Below, piece by piece: positions 15,518 to 24,323 of a DNA stretch of 64,000 nucleotides. Source of the DNA: CAXTSE01 sp035554115 (GTDB taxonomy: Bacteria > Actinomycetota > Actinomycetes > Actinomycetales > Microbacteriaceae); contig DATMIW010000074.1 in assembly GCA_035554115.1 (NCBI GenBank), positions 1 to 64,000 on the forward strand, read 5' to 3'. The notes below the pieces were generated by a model. It made no database searches and was not told the origin of the DNA. It saw nothing but the letters and a program-made list of their open reading frames with translations. Position 1 is the stretch's first letter. Every line of letters starts with the position of its first letter. The translations under genes and the position numbers were made by a program.

Positions 15518-17634
15518 TGTCGGGGCACGAGCATCACGGGCATGAGCATCACGACCACGGGGTCTCGACAGGCTCGACCACCGAGGTCTCGCCGGGCTCG
15601 ACCGCCGGGCACGACCACAGCGGGCACGACCACAGCGCGCACGACCATGGCGACCACAGCGGGCACGAAGGGCACGACCCACAGGTCTTCAAGCGGCTCT
15701 TCTGGGCGAACCTCGTCCTCACGCTGCCGACACTGGTCTTCTCGACCGGTCTGCAAGACATCCTGGGTTTGGCCGGCCCGCGTTTCCCGGGTAGCCAATG
15801 GATTCCGGCGGTGCTCGGCACCGTGATCTTCCTGCTGGGTGGGCGTGTGTTCCTTCGCGGCGCTGTCACCGAATTGCGCTCCAGGGCTCCCGGAATGATG
15901 ACCCTTATCGCGCTCGCGATCGTTGTCGCGTTTGGGTATTCGCTCGCCGTCACGCTCGGTCTTCCCGGCATGGACTTCTGGTGGGAGCTCGCCGCCCTGA
16001 TCACGATCATGCTGCTTGGCCACTGGATCGAGATGAGCGCCATCATGGGCGCGCAAAACGCTCTCGGTGAGCTGGCGAAACTGCTGCCCGATGAGGCGGA
16101 ACTTGTGCATGGCGACCATGTGATGACCGTTCCGGTCGCGCGCCTGGCGGTCGGCGACCACGTGATCGTGCGCCCGGGCGCGGCCGTGCCCGTCGACGGG
16201 GTCGTAGTCGACGGCACCTCCGAAGTGGATGAATCCCTCCTCACAGGAGAATCTGCACCGGTCGCGAAGATGGCTGGCTCTGCTGTCGTCGGCGGGAGCA
16301 TCTCGCGCACCGGCGCCCTGACCGTTGAGGTGACACGCATCGGCGACGACACCGCGCTCGCGGGCGTCATGAAACTGGTCGCCGACGCACAGGCCGGTAA
16401 GTCGGGCACACAGCTACTCGCCGACCGGGCGGCCGCACTGCTGTTCTACGTTGCGCTCGTGGCGGCGGTCGTCACCGCGGTCGTCTGGGTGCTCCTCCGT
16501 CCCGACGACCCGGCATTCGTGCTCGAACGTGTCGTGACAGTGCTCGTCATCGCGTGTCCGCACGCACTTGGGCTCGCGATCCCCCTGGTTGCCCAACTGA
16601 CAACGGCAATCGGGGCGCGCCGCGGGATCCTGATCCGCGAACGTGCCGCCCTCGAAGTGGCCCGCACCGTGCAAGTCGTGCTGTTCGACAAGACGGGAAC
16701 TCTCACCGAAGGGCGGCAGGGGCTCAGCCGCGTCGTGGTCGCACCCGGTTCCGTGGAATCTGACGTGGTCGCGCTCGCCGCGGCCGTCGAGTCGCGCTCC
16801 GAGCATCCGGTAGCGCAGGCGCTTGTTGCGGCGGCACGCGAGCGTGGTATCGAGGTGCCCGAGTCGTCCGAGTTCACTGCGCTCGCCGGGCGGGGTGCGT
16901 CGGCCGTGATTGCGGGCCGCACACTGACCGTGGCGAGCTCGCGTGTGGTGGGGGAGCGGGGGATCCCGCTCGACCCGACGCTCGACGCCGCCGGTCACGA
17001 GGGGGCAGCCGCTGGCACGACGGTCGTTTATCTGCTGGACGGCGATCAGGCGCTTGCCGCCTTCGCGCTGGCCGACGTGATCCGGCCCGAATCGGCGGAG
17101 GCCGTGGCATTACTGCAGGAACGTGGCGTGCGTGTCGCGATGCTCACCGGTGACGGACACGGGGTCGCGCAGTGGGTAGCAGGCCAACTCGGCATCACCG
17201 AAGTGTTCGCCGAAGTGCTGCCGGGAGAGAAAGCGGACGTCGTGGTGCGCCTGCAAGACGGAGGCCGAACCTCGGTGGCGATGGTCGGCGACGGAATTAA
17301 CGACGCGCCCGCACTCGCTCGCGCCGACCTGGGGATGGCAATCGGGGCTGGGACGGATGTGGCCATCGAGTCTGCGGGTGTCGTCCTGGCATCCAGCGAC
17401 CCGCGTGGGGTGGCCGACATGATCACGCTGAGCCAGGCGAGCTACCGCAAGATGGGGCAAAACCTCGTGTGGGCGGCCGGCTACAACGTGCTCGGACTGC
17501 CGCTCGCGGCGGGGGTGTTGGCGGGAGTCGGGTTCCTCATGCCGCCAGCTGTCGGGGCTGCCGTCATGTCGGTGTCGACAATCGTGGTGGCGCTCAACGC
17601 GCAACTGCTGCGGCGGGTGCGATTCCGGCGATAG
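15514..17634 (+). CDS. copB: CPH-type heavy-metal P-type ATPase (CopB-like)
   Basis: A 706-residue P1B exporter. The N-terminus (1-55) is His-rich with many HDH and HEH units and no CxxC domain. TGES, the intramembrane C348-P349-H350 motif, D392-KTGTLTEG (phosphorylation site) and GDGINDAPALA are present. CPH defines the CopB/P1B-3 group, which exports copper or silver. The His-rich tail is interrupted at about residues 17-30 by a serine/threonine stretch encoded by a REP-like palindrome (15561-15580). It is translationally coupled to the repressor gene. Confidence 0.92.
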   Translation: MMSGHEHHGHEHHDHGVSTGSTTEVSPGSTAGHDHSGHDHSAHDHGDHSGHEGHDPQVFKRLFWANLVLTLPTLVFSTGLQDILGLAGPRFPGSQWIPAVLGTVIFLLGGRVFLRGAVTELRSRAPGMMTLIALAIVVAFGYSLAVTLGLPGMDFWWELAALITIMLLGHWIEMSAIMGAQNALGELAKLLPDEAELVHGDHVMTVPVARLAVGDHVIVRPGAAVPVDGVVVDGTSEVDESLLTGESAPVAKMAGSAVVGGSISRTGALTVEVTRIGDDTALAGVMKLVADAQAGKSGTQLLADRAAALLFYVALVAAVVTAVVWVLLRPDDPAFVLERVVTVLVIACPHALGLAIPLVAQLTTAIGARRGILIRERAALEVARTVQVVLFDKTGTLTEGRQGLSRVVVAPGSVESDVVALAAAVESRSEHPVAQALVAAARERGIEVPESSEFTALAGRGASAVIAGRTLTVASSRVVGERGIPLDPTLDAAGHEGAAAGTTVVYLLDGDQALAAFALADVIRPESAEAVALLQERGVRVAMLTGDGHGVAQWVAGQLGITEVFAEVLPGEKADVVVRLQDGGRTSVAMVGDGINDAPALARADLGMAIGAGTDVAIESAGVVLASSDPRGVADMITLSQASYRKMGQNLVWAAGYNVLGLPLAAGVLAGVGFLMPPAVGAAVMSVSTIVVALNAQLLRRVRFRR

Positions 17635-17700
17635 GCGTACCGCCCGCACCTCCGCTGGCAGTAGGCGCGCCGGCAGAGGTGCACGGGGAGCACGGGCGAA

Positions 17701-17760
17701 TCCGGGCACAGACGGGCCTATATCCACGGCTCGTGGATACGCATGCTTCTCTGCCCGGTG
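17701..17760. repeat. 60-bp nested palindromic repeat, copy B
   Basis: Same length and same register as copies A and C. The inner palindrome is perfect here: TATCCACG-GCT-CGTGGATA (17720-17738). The spacer 17635-17894 lies between the ends of two convergent genes and otherwise holds nothing I can assign. Confidence 0.85.
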
Positions 17761-17894
17761 GCGCCAGCTCTCCCCTAGGCGGCCGGGTCTGAGCGCGGGC
17801 GGCCCGCCGATCCGGCACAAAATGCTGACAAACACGAAATTTCGAGCGGTTACTGCTGGATCGGCCGTATTCCGAGGCACTGAAGCCAGCGGCG

Positions 17895-18920
17895 CTAACC
17901 CAGGCGAGCGGGATCGATCGCGAAAACGCGGCGGCGGCCGGGCCATTCGCTGAGCGACCACAGTCGCCCGGTCGAGCGGTCGTGCGCGAGGTCCTCCGGC
18001 CCGGCCGGCAGCACGTGGCGGTGCCGGGTCATTGTTCCGGCGGCGAGGGATACGGTGCCGGATGCGGGGGTGCCGCTCCAGAGGTCGCCGCCCGTCCACT
18101 CGCCGTTGCTCGTCGTCACGTACCAAACCCCGTCGACAACACATACGCCCTGCATGCGCCAAAGTCCGGGGGAGTGCACCACGTCGGGCTCGGCGCCACT
18201 CGCGATCACCCGATACTCCCCGTCCAGCTCAAACCGCACCAGTCGGTCGCCCACCCCCTCGTTGCGGTACTCGCCGGCTACCAGATATGGATGCGGCGAC
18301 CCGTGTTCGATCGACACGAAGGAGAACCGCATCCGAGGCTCGGACACCTCGACGGCCCGCACCCGCCGCAGCTGCGGCAGCACGAATTCGTACCCGAATA
18401 CCGGGTTGCTGACCCGCAACAGCTCGTTGAGCCGAAACTCGCGCAGCCCGCCGAAGGTGTCCGCGACGAGGACGCTGCCCTCGACCCAGGCAATGCCGCC
18501 GGCGTGCACGACGACGGGATTGAGACGGATGTCGCCTGCCGCATCTCGCACCGGCTCCACCAGCAGCACGTGGTGGTACCGCGCTCGGCGAGGCCGCCGC
18601 AGGTCGAGGACCGACAACCGCACGCCCTGCTCAATGCCCCGCACCGGCTGCGCGTACCAACTGACGAGAACAACGCGGCCGCCGTCGTGCGAACCGACGT
18701 CGATGCCCTGAGGCCACCACGTGCGGTCGTGGTTGTCGCGGGTGCGCCAGCGATATCCCCCGACCGTCGCGCGTCCGCGAACCCATGCGCGCCGCAGAGC
18801 CTGGCCTCGCTCGGCGAGCAGGCCCGACAGGCCGACGCGAGTTCCGTGGGATGCCGCGGCGGCGTCCAGTAGCTCGTCGGCCGGGGGATCGGCCACGAGA
18901 CGGAACGGCGGTTCGTGCAC
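17895..18920 (-). CDS. conserved hypothetical protein, beta-propeller-like
   Basis: A 341-residue protein starting at GTG that I do not recognise as a named family. Its regularly spaced strand-rich blocks (GGRVVLVSWYA, RLSVLDLR, IAWVEGSVLVADTFGGLREFRL, YLVAGEYRN, GVCVVDGVWYVTTSNG, TGRLWSLSEWPGRRRVFAI) look like blades of a beta propeller. The N-terminal 40 residues are helical. No signal peptide, membrane helix or catalytic motif is evident. It stands alone, convergent with copB and divergent from the lipid kinase gene. Confidence 0.65.
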   Translation of the reverse strand: MHEPPFRLVADPPADELLDAAAASHGTRVGLSGLLAERGQALRRAWVRGRATVGGYRWRTRDNHDRTWWPQGIDVGSHDGGRVVLVSWYAQPVRGIEQGVRLSVLDLRRPRRARYHHVLLVEPVRDAAGDIRLNPVVVHAGGIAWVEGSVLVADTFGGLREFRLNELLRVSNPVFGYEFVLPQLRRVRAVEVSEPRMRFSFVSIEHGSPHPYLVAGEYRNEGVGDRLVRFELDGEYRVIASGAEPDVVHSPGLWRMQGVCVVDGVWYVTTSNGEWTGGDLWSGTPASGTVSLAAGTMTRHRHVLPAGPEDLAHDRSTGRLWSLSEWPGRRRVFAIDPARLG

Positions 18921-19023
18921 GCGTTGAGCCTAAGCCGGGCCCTCGAAACGGGGGCGAAGGCGAACGCCGGGAAGCACGGTGCACCGACTAATCTGAGGCA
19001 AACCGGCGCACCGAAGGGCCACC

Positions 19024-19965
19024 GTGTCAGCACCCGAAACCTCCGCGAATCCCGCTCAAACGAAGCGCATCATCGTCGCCGTCAACCCGAACGCGTCATT
19101 CGGCAAGAACCGCGCGGTCGGCCCGGCCGCCGTCGAGAAGCTGCGCGCTCTCGGCCATAACGTGACAATGCTGCTCGAGCCCGACTTCCAACAACTGCTG
19201 TTGAGAGCGCACGCTGAGATCGCATCGAAACCTGACGCATTCGTCGTGATCGGCGGTGACGGCATGGTGAACCTCGGCGTCAACATGGTGGCCGGTACGA
19301 CGGTTGCGCTCGGCCTCATCCCGACGGGAACCGGCAACGATATGGCCCGCGCGCTCGGCATCCCCTACAGCGATGTGGATGCGGCAATCGCTGCCCTCGA
19401 CGAAGCGCTCACCCGGCCGCCGCGCACCATCGACGCCGCATACGCGAGTTCAGATGACGGAGAAGGTCGCTGGTTTGGCTGCATGATGAGCGCCGGATTC
19501 GACGCCCTCGTCAACGAGCGCGCGAACAATATGAACCGCCCGAAAGGCGCCAGCCGCTACACGCTCGCCCTGCTGCTCGAGCTTGCCAAGCTGCGCCGCA
19601 TCGAATACACGCTGACGATGGATGGGGTGGTCACCACCACCGGCGCCAGCTTGGTGTGCGTCGGCAACGGCCAGTCACTCGGCGGCGGAATGAAAGTCAC
19701 CCCGACGGCCCTGCTTGACGACGGGCTGCTCGACGTGCTCGTGGTGCAGCCGCTGTCTCGGTTCACCTTCATGCGCATCTTCCCGAGCGTGTTCTCGGGC
19801 AATCACCTGAGGGACCCGCGCGTGAATGTGCACAAGGTGAAGCAGGTGCGCATCGAATCCCCCGGTGTCGTCGCGTACGCCGACGGTGATCGTTTCGCGC
19901 CGTTGCCCATAGATATCGAGGTGCGACCAGGGGCACTGCGAGTGTTGGCGCCCGCCGTCAGCTAA
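19024..19965 (+). CDS. diacylglycerol/lipid kinase family protein
   Basis: A 313-residue DAGK-catalytic-fold protein. IVAVNPNASFGKN (about 17-29) and VVIGGDGMVNLGVNMVAGT (about 75-93) plus LGLIPTGTGNDMARALGIP form the nucleotide-binding GGDGT-like and GTGND motifs of DgkB/YegS enzymes; here the usual GGDGT reads GGDGM. The C-terminal half is the beta-sandwich. It phosphorylates a lipid such as diacylglycerol or a sphingoid-like substrate on the inner membrane face. Start is GTG with a GAAGGG site. The tRNA-Glu gene follows. Confidence 0.88.
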   Translation: MSAPETSANPAQTKRIIVAVNPNASFGKNRAVGPAAVEKLRALGHNVTMLLEPDFQQLLLRAHAEIASKPDAFVVIGGDGMVNLGVNMVAGTTVALGLIPTGTGNDMARALGIPYSDVDAAIAALDEALTRPPRTIDAAYASSDDGEGRWFGCMMSAGFDALVNERANNMNRPKGASRYTLALLLELAKLRRIEYTLTMDGVVTTTGASLVCVGNGQSLGGGMKVTPTALLDDGLLDVLVVQPLSRFTFMRIFPSVFSGNHLRDPRVNVHKVKQVRIESPGVVAYADGDRFAPLPIDIEVRPGALRVLAPAVS

Positions 19966-20026
19966 CGCGCATCCGTCAGTTTTGTCGCCCCTCGCGGGTG
20001 TGGCATACTCGTACGGTTGTCGTGAC

Positions 20027-20102
20027 GGCCCCATCGTATAGCGGCCTAGTACGCCGCCCTCTCACGGCGGTAACACCGGTTCGAATCCGGTTGGGGTCAC
20101 CA
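20027..20102 (+). tRNA. tRNA-Glu (anticodon CUC)
   Basis: Acceptor arms GGCCCCA (20027-20033) and TGGGGTC (20092-20098), anticodon stem CCGCC/GGCGG around CTCTCAC giving anticodon CTC, T-arm ACCGGTTCGAATCCGGT. The CCA end is encoded (20100-20102). A clear terminator follows 4 bp later. Confidence 0.96.
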
Positions 20103-20106
20103 ATCG

Positions 20107-20134
20107 AAAAGCCCTGGTTGTCCAGGGCTTTTTT
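20107..20134 (+). terminator. Rho-independent terminator of tRNA-Glu
   Basis: GCCCTGG (20111-20117) pairs with CCAGGGC (20122-20128) around a TTGT loop, with AAAA before and TTTTTT after. It is the only textbook intrinsic terminator I see in the window. Confidence 0.92.
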
Positions 20135-20273
20135 CGTGCGTGACGGCGGCTGATGCCCGGCGCGGGACTTTGTGCCCTGGGGTATTGCGGTCGGGCGTTG
20201 GAGGATGGGCGTGTAGGCGCGTCGGGCGATGACCGAAACCAGTACGTCGAGCCCGACAGTAGGGAGTATCGAC

Positions 20274-20772
20274 GTGAAGGCATCACGGCTTCCCGTGAGT
20301 GAGGCCTGGATCCTCGTGCTGATAATCACCGCGTGGGTTCAGTTCTATCGCGACGCCCCCTTCGATGGAACCGTATTCGGGGTCGCGGCGGGACTGCTGA
20401 TCCTGGCCGATTCGGGGATTCTGCGAGTGTCCGTTCGGATGCGTCTGCGCTTGCGCGTTGCAGCGGCCGTCGGCGTCGCGGGAGCGCTGCTCGTGGTCAT
20501 GTTCCCGCTTCACAGCACCCCGACCAGGGCGGTTCTGGTCGTCATCGGGCTGTTGGTCCTGCCCTATGCGTGGGGTGGGGCCGACCGCGGCAGCACGGGA
20601 AAGGCGAGCCGGAGGGTGTTTCACCGGACGGCTGACCGCGTCGGGAGAGGCGCGGCATCCGACCATCTCGGCGCTGGTTGAGCCACTTGTGGCCGGACCA
20701 GGTCGCTTCGCCTTGATAGCTGTGTGGGTGTTGGGTGGCCTCGTGCTGGTGCAGAGGGGGAGGCGATCATGA
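20274..20772 (+). pseudogene. membrane protein gene with an apparent frameshift
   Basis: From GTG 20274 (GGGAG site 8 nt upstream) the frame encodes helices such as AWILVLIITAWVQFY, GTVFGVAAGLLILADSG, LRVAAAVGVAGALLVVMF and AVLVVIGLLVLPYAW. This frame then loses membrane character and stops at 20681. A different frame is open to 20772 and supplies what looks like the missing end: GRLTASGEARHPTISALVEP and a last helix FALIAVWVLGGLVLVQRG, ending in an ATGA overlap with the next gene. A single-base shift near 20600-20640 would join them. I cannot tell real mutation from sequencing error. Confidence 0.6.
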
Positions 20773-21098
20773 TGCGGGTCGTGACGGTGAGCGTGTACGT
20801 GCTCCTGCTGGCGGCAGCCATCGCCTTGACTCTCATCGGCCGCCGCCGCCCCACCGCACTGCTCCCAGCGGAGTCTCTGCTCGACGAGGTCATGTCGACC
20901 CGGTCAGCCAGGGTCACGATCCTGCTGTTCTGGTGGTGGCTGGCTGGCATTTCCTGGTTGCCTGAGAAGGTCACGGAATCTCTGCCCGAGGGGCCTTCGG
21001 CCCTCACGCGCCCTGTCGCGGCCCGCGACGATGTTCACCATGAATGCAAGGCCGCCCAACAGATGCCCGACTCTTCGCCCAGTTCGCGAGGAAAATAG
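20769..21098 (+). pseudogene. small two-helix membrane protein (DUF6186-like), frameshifted at its end
   Basis: The ATG overlaps the previous gene (ATGA). Residues 1-23 are a helix (VVTVSVYVLLLAAAIALTLI), then a charged middle and SARVTILLFWWWLAG. In the annotated frame the protein runs on with a non-membrane tail to 21098. In the -1 frame, the codons right after WWWL read GWHFLVA and stop at 20965, which matches how I recall DUF6186 proteins ending (WWWLGWHF-). So the real gene probably ended at 20965 and has lost one base near 20940. This is the second such lesion within 350 bp. Confidence 0.6.
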
Positions 21099-21103
21099 GC
21101 AGC

Positions 21104-22474
21104 ATGAGTGCAACCCTTCAGGTGCTGGGTGCCGCCGATACCGTCACCGGATCTCGATACCTGATCAGCACCGACTCAGGCCGGGTGCTGGTCGACTGTG
21201 GCCTGTTCCAGGGCTACAAGGCGCTTCGGGAACGAAACCGGCTCCCCTTTCCGGTCGACCCCGCATCGCTGGATGCCGTGCTGATCACCCACGCGCACCT
21301 GGATCACATTGGCTACCTGCCAGCACTCGTCCGTGATGGTTTCACGGGCCCGGTCTACGCAACCAGGGGAACCGTCGCCCTGGCGCGAATACTCCTGCCC
21401 GACAGCGGACGGCTACTCGAGGAGGAAGCCGACACCCACCGACGTCGCGGCTCGTCGCGCCACGCCGATCCTCGCCCGCTGTACACAGAGCTGGATGCTT
21501 TTACGGCGCTCCGTTCGTTCCGCGGTCGCAGTTTCGGCGACGACATCGAGCTCCTCCCGGATGTAAGCGCTCGATTCATCCCCGCGGGTCACATCGTCGG
21601 TGCGGCGCAGATCCGTTTCGACATTGCCGGGACGGTGCTGCATTTCACCGGCGATTTGGGAAGAAATGACGATCCGATCATGCGCCCGCCCATACCCCTT
21701 GAGTCTGCTGATGTGCTCGTCACGGAGTCCACCTACGGCGACCGCACGCATCCGAAGGTCGATGCCGAAGCTGAACTAGCCGCGGTGATCAATCGCGTCG
21801 CCGCGCGCGGTGGCGTCCTGGTCATTGCCGCCTTCGCCGTCGGACGAGCCGAGAACCTCGCCTACCATCTCTCGCACCTCAAGCATGCTGGCGCGATCCC
21901 CGACATCCCGGTGTTTCTCAACAGCCCGATGGCGATCGAGGCAGGCGAGATCTACTCCGAGCACCTGGACGAGTTGCGCCTCTCGCCCGATGATGTTGCG
22001 CAGATGGATTCGACAATCCACCTCATCCGGACGGTGGACGAATCGATCTGGCTCAACGAGCAAGACGGGCCGATGCTCATCATTGCCGCCAGCGGGATGC
22101 TGACCGGAGGTCGGGTGCTGCATCACCTCGCTCGATTCGGCCCCGACCCGAAGAACGCGATCGTCCTTACCGGCTATCAGGCAGGAGGCACACGCGGCGG
22201 CGCGCTGGCCCACGGCGAACGCTCGATCCGGGTCTTCGGCCGCGACATTCCCATTGGCGCCGAGGTCGTGCAACTCGAGTCGATGTCGGCGCACGCCGAC
22301 GCAGACCTGCTCCTTGAGTGGATGCGGGGTGCGGTCGCCCCACCCTCGCTCACTCTGGTTACCCACGGCGACGCGGACAGCGCTGACGCATTGCGGGTGC
22401 GAATCCAGAACGAACTGGGATGGAACGTGCGGGTTCCGCAACCGCTCGAAGTGTTTCGGTTGCCGACCGCGTAA
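21104..22474 (+). CDS. MBL-fold beta-CASP exonuclease/RNA-metabolising protein
   Basis: A 456-residue metallo-beta-lactamase plus beta-CASP protein of the YSH1/CPSF-like group. ITHAHLDHIGYLP (about 62-74) is the HxHxDH motif, PAGHIVGAAQI and FTGDLGRNDDPI carry further ligands, TESTYGDRTHP is motif A of beta-CASP, and SMSAHADADLLLEW and VTHGD give the C-terminal histidines. Family members process RNA 3' ends or degrade RNA. Length fits the 450-470 of the bacterial group. ATG 21104 follows GAGGA at 21088; an upstream in-frame ATG lies in the previous gene. Confidence 0.88.
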   Translation: MSATLQVLGAADTVTGSRYLISTDSGRVLVDCGLFQGYKALRERNRLPFPVDPASLDAVLITHAHLDHIGYLPALVRDGFTGPVYATRGTVALARILLPDSGRLLEEEADTHRRRGSSRHADPRPLYTELDAFTALRSFRGRSFGDDIELLPDVSARFIPAGHIVGAAQIRFDIAGTVLHFTGDLGRNDDPIMRPPIPLESADVLVTESTYGDRTHPKVDAEAELAAVINRVAARGGVLVIAAFAVGRAENLAYHLSHLKHAGAIPDIPVFLNSPMAIEAGEIYSEHLDELRLSPDDVAQMDSTIHLIRTVDESIWLNEQDGPMLIIAASGMLTGGRVLHHLARFGPDPKNAIVLTGYQAGGTRGGALAHGERSIRVFGRDIPIGAEVVQLESMSAHADADLLLEWMRGAVAPPSLTLVTHGDADSADALRVRIQNELGWNVRVPQPLEVFRLPTA

Positions 22475-22561
22475 CTTTTCGCGCCGCCGAACGATGACGT
22501 GGGTGGGTCCGTCGCCACACAGGCATCGGGCTCGCCCGTTTCACAATCTGGAGGTACACGT

Positions 22562-23074
22562 ATGTCTTTAGTCGCAACCGCTTTCGGCACCAAGGTGGCG
22601 ATAGCCGCCCTCTCGCTTGTTGCGCTCGGAGGCGGCGCCGCCGCAGCCGCAAACGGAGCGCTGCCAGCCACCCCAGTCCCCAGCTCGGAGACGAGCACAC
22701 CCACGGTGACACCGGCGCCGGATGAGACAGCTACGCCTACGCCCACCCCGACAGAGGACCCGACCCCCTCCGCAACGAAGGGACCCGACGCGACCGGTTC
22801 GGCTGCTTTCGGGTTGTGCACTGCATACACGGCGGGGGGACTCAATAGCGGTTCTGTCGCCTACTCGGCACTGCTCGACGCCTCGCAATCTGCCGGTGAC
22901 ATCACCGACTATTGCGCCCCGATCCTTGCTGCGCACGCAGAGGGCGATGAGGGCACCGAGGGGGATGACCTCGACTCGCTGTCTGAGCTAGCGCCGCAGT
23001 CCAAGGTGCCATCGCTGCGCGGCGAGTCCGATTCTGACCATGGCAGCGAGTCATCCGAATTGCACGGCCACTGA
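22562..23074 (+). CDS. exported/membrane-anchored protein with Thr-Pro linker
   Basis: A 170-residue protein after a GGAGG site. An N-terminal hydrophobic segment (KVAIAALSLVALGGGAAAAA) serves as signal or anchor, followed by a Pro/Thr/Ser/Asp-rich linker (positions about 35-80), a short folded part with two cysteines (FGLCTAYTAGGLNSGSVAY ... DYCAPIL) and an acidic tail ending HGH. I do not recognise the family. It precedes a sigma factor and a membrane protein on the same strand, the layout of a surface protein with its sigma system. Confidence 0.7.
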   Translation: MSLVATAFGTKVAIAALSLVALGGGAAAAANGALPATPVPSSETSTPTVTPAPDETATPTPTPTEDPTPSATKGPDATGSAAFGLCTAYTAGGLNSGSVAYSALLDASQSAGDITDYCAPILAAHAEGDEGTEGDDLDSLSELAPQSKVPSLRGESDSDHGSESSELHGH

Positions 23075-23176
23075 CGACGCATTCAGCGGACTATGCCAGC
23101 CTGATTCTGGTCGGTCCGCGGTCGGGGCGAACCGGTGTTCCCAGTTCGCCCCGACCATGTTCAGGAAGAAGTCGGG

Positions 23177-23719
23177 TTGGTAGGCGACACGTCGGATCGC
23201 TCTCGCGATCAAACTATTGCGGGGCGCTTCACTGTCGCCTACAACTCGCTTTCTCCACGGGTCTTCGGTTACCTGCGGTCGCACGGAGTGGACGACCCTG
23301 AAGCCGTGACCAACGAGGTTTTCCTCGCTTTGTACCAGAAATTCGAAAACATCACGGGAGGTGATGACGGCGTGCGAACAATGACGTTCTCCATCGCTCA
23401 TGCGCGCCTCGTCGACCACACCCGCGCACGGGCCACACGTCCGATGAGCGTCCCGTTCGAGGCGGAAGCCGATCCGCGCCGATCCCCTTCGGCAGAGGAC
23501 CTTGCCGCAGAGAACATCGGAGATTATGGGGCGCTCGCCCTGCTGCACACGCTGGGCGCAGAGCAGCGTGAGACTGTGATCTTGCGCGTGATCGGCGGGC
23601 TCTCACTCGATGAGACCGCGCAGGTCATGAGCAAGACGGTCGGCGCGATCAAGCAGCTCCAGCGTCGTGCCCTCGAGTCTCTTCGTCAGACTCTCGGTGA
23701 GGGGTACGCCCATGACTGA
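23177..23719 (+). CDS. ECF-like RNA polymerase sigma factor
   Basis: About 180 residues with region 2 (FTVAYNSLSPRVFGYLRSHGVDDPEAVTNEVFL split into helices, about 17-50) and region 4 (GAEQRETVILRVIGGLSLDETAQVM, SKTVGAIKQLQRRALESL). I chose TTG 23177, 8 nt after AGGAAG, because the longer GTG start at 23135 adds residues outside the family and lies before that site. The gene overlaps the next one by 8 bp. By position the partner protein downstream is likely its anti-sigma factor. Confidence 0.85.
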   Translation: MVGDTSDRSRDQTIAGRFTVAYNSLSPRVFGYLRSHGVDDPEAVTNEVFLALYQKFENITGGDDGVRTMTFSIAHARLVDHTRARATRPMSVPFEAEADPRRSPSAEDLAAENIGDYGALALLHTLGAEQRETVILRVIGGLSLDETAQVMSKTVGAIKQLQRRALESLRQTLGEGYAHD

Positions 23720-24275
23720 CCCGATCGATCAGCTCCTGTCGCAGACGGGTATGGCCGACGATGCCCAGCTTCGGGAACTCCTCACCGAGCTGCAGCACAC
23801 CTCGACATCTGTGCGCCCACTACCGTCGGCAGAGTTGTCCGCTCTGCTTGTGACGAGTCCGCGACGTTCCGCGGCGCATCGCCGTCGTCTCGCGATAACA
23901 ACGCTGGTCGTCGCGGGCCTCGTCGGTGCTGGTGCGACCACGGCGGCGGCGAGTCCGGACGTGCGCGCGGCGACGGGACAGGTGGCGCAGGCCGTCGTCG
24001 GGGCGCTCCTTCCTGGACCAGCGAGTCCGCCCCCCGCATCGACGGCGCCGCCCCAGGCGCCTGTGCCGGGTCCGTCTGAGGAAGCCGGCCATAACCGTCC
24101 GGCCCCGACCGACCACCCGGACTCGACGAACCACCCCGAGCCGACCGATCACCCGGTGCCGAGCACGACGTCACACCCTGGTGAGACCGAGTCCGACACG
24201 CACTCGAACTCTGAGACGCCCCGTCACACGGATGCGCCCCACAAACAATCCTCCGGCGCATCCCCGAACTCGTAG
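23712..24275 (+). CDS. putative membrane anti-sigma partner protein
   Basis: A 187-residue protein with a soluble N-terminus of about 55 residues (IDQLLSQTGMADDAQLRELL), one transmembrane helix (RRRLAITTLVVAGLVGAGATTAAA, about 58-80) and a long Pro/His/Thr/Ser/Glu-rich outer tail with repeated DHP, NHP and TDHP units. Cytosolic-helix-outside topology and the 8-bp overlap with the sigma gene suggest an anti-sigma factor. No zinc-binding HxxxCxxC motif is present, so it is not a classical ZAS protein. Confidence 0.7.
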   Translation: MTDPIDQLLSQTGMADDAQLRELLTELQHTSTSVRPLPSAELSALLVTSPRRSAAHRRRLAITTLVVAGLVGAGATTAAASPDVRAATGQVAQAVVGALLPGPASPPPASTAPPQAPVPGPSEEAGHNRPAPTDHPDSTNHPEPTDHPVPSTTSHPGETESDTHSNSETPRHTDAPHKQSSGASPNS

Positions 24276-24323
24276 CTCACCTCGCATCCACCTCGATAGC
24301 TGCTCCGGCACTACGGTGTAGCG

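Noticed and set aside
15514..15680. His-rich start of the metal ATPase as a separate metal-storage peptide
   Set aside because: It is in frame with the ATPase with no stop, and His-rich tails are usual for CPH-type pumps.
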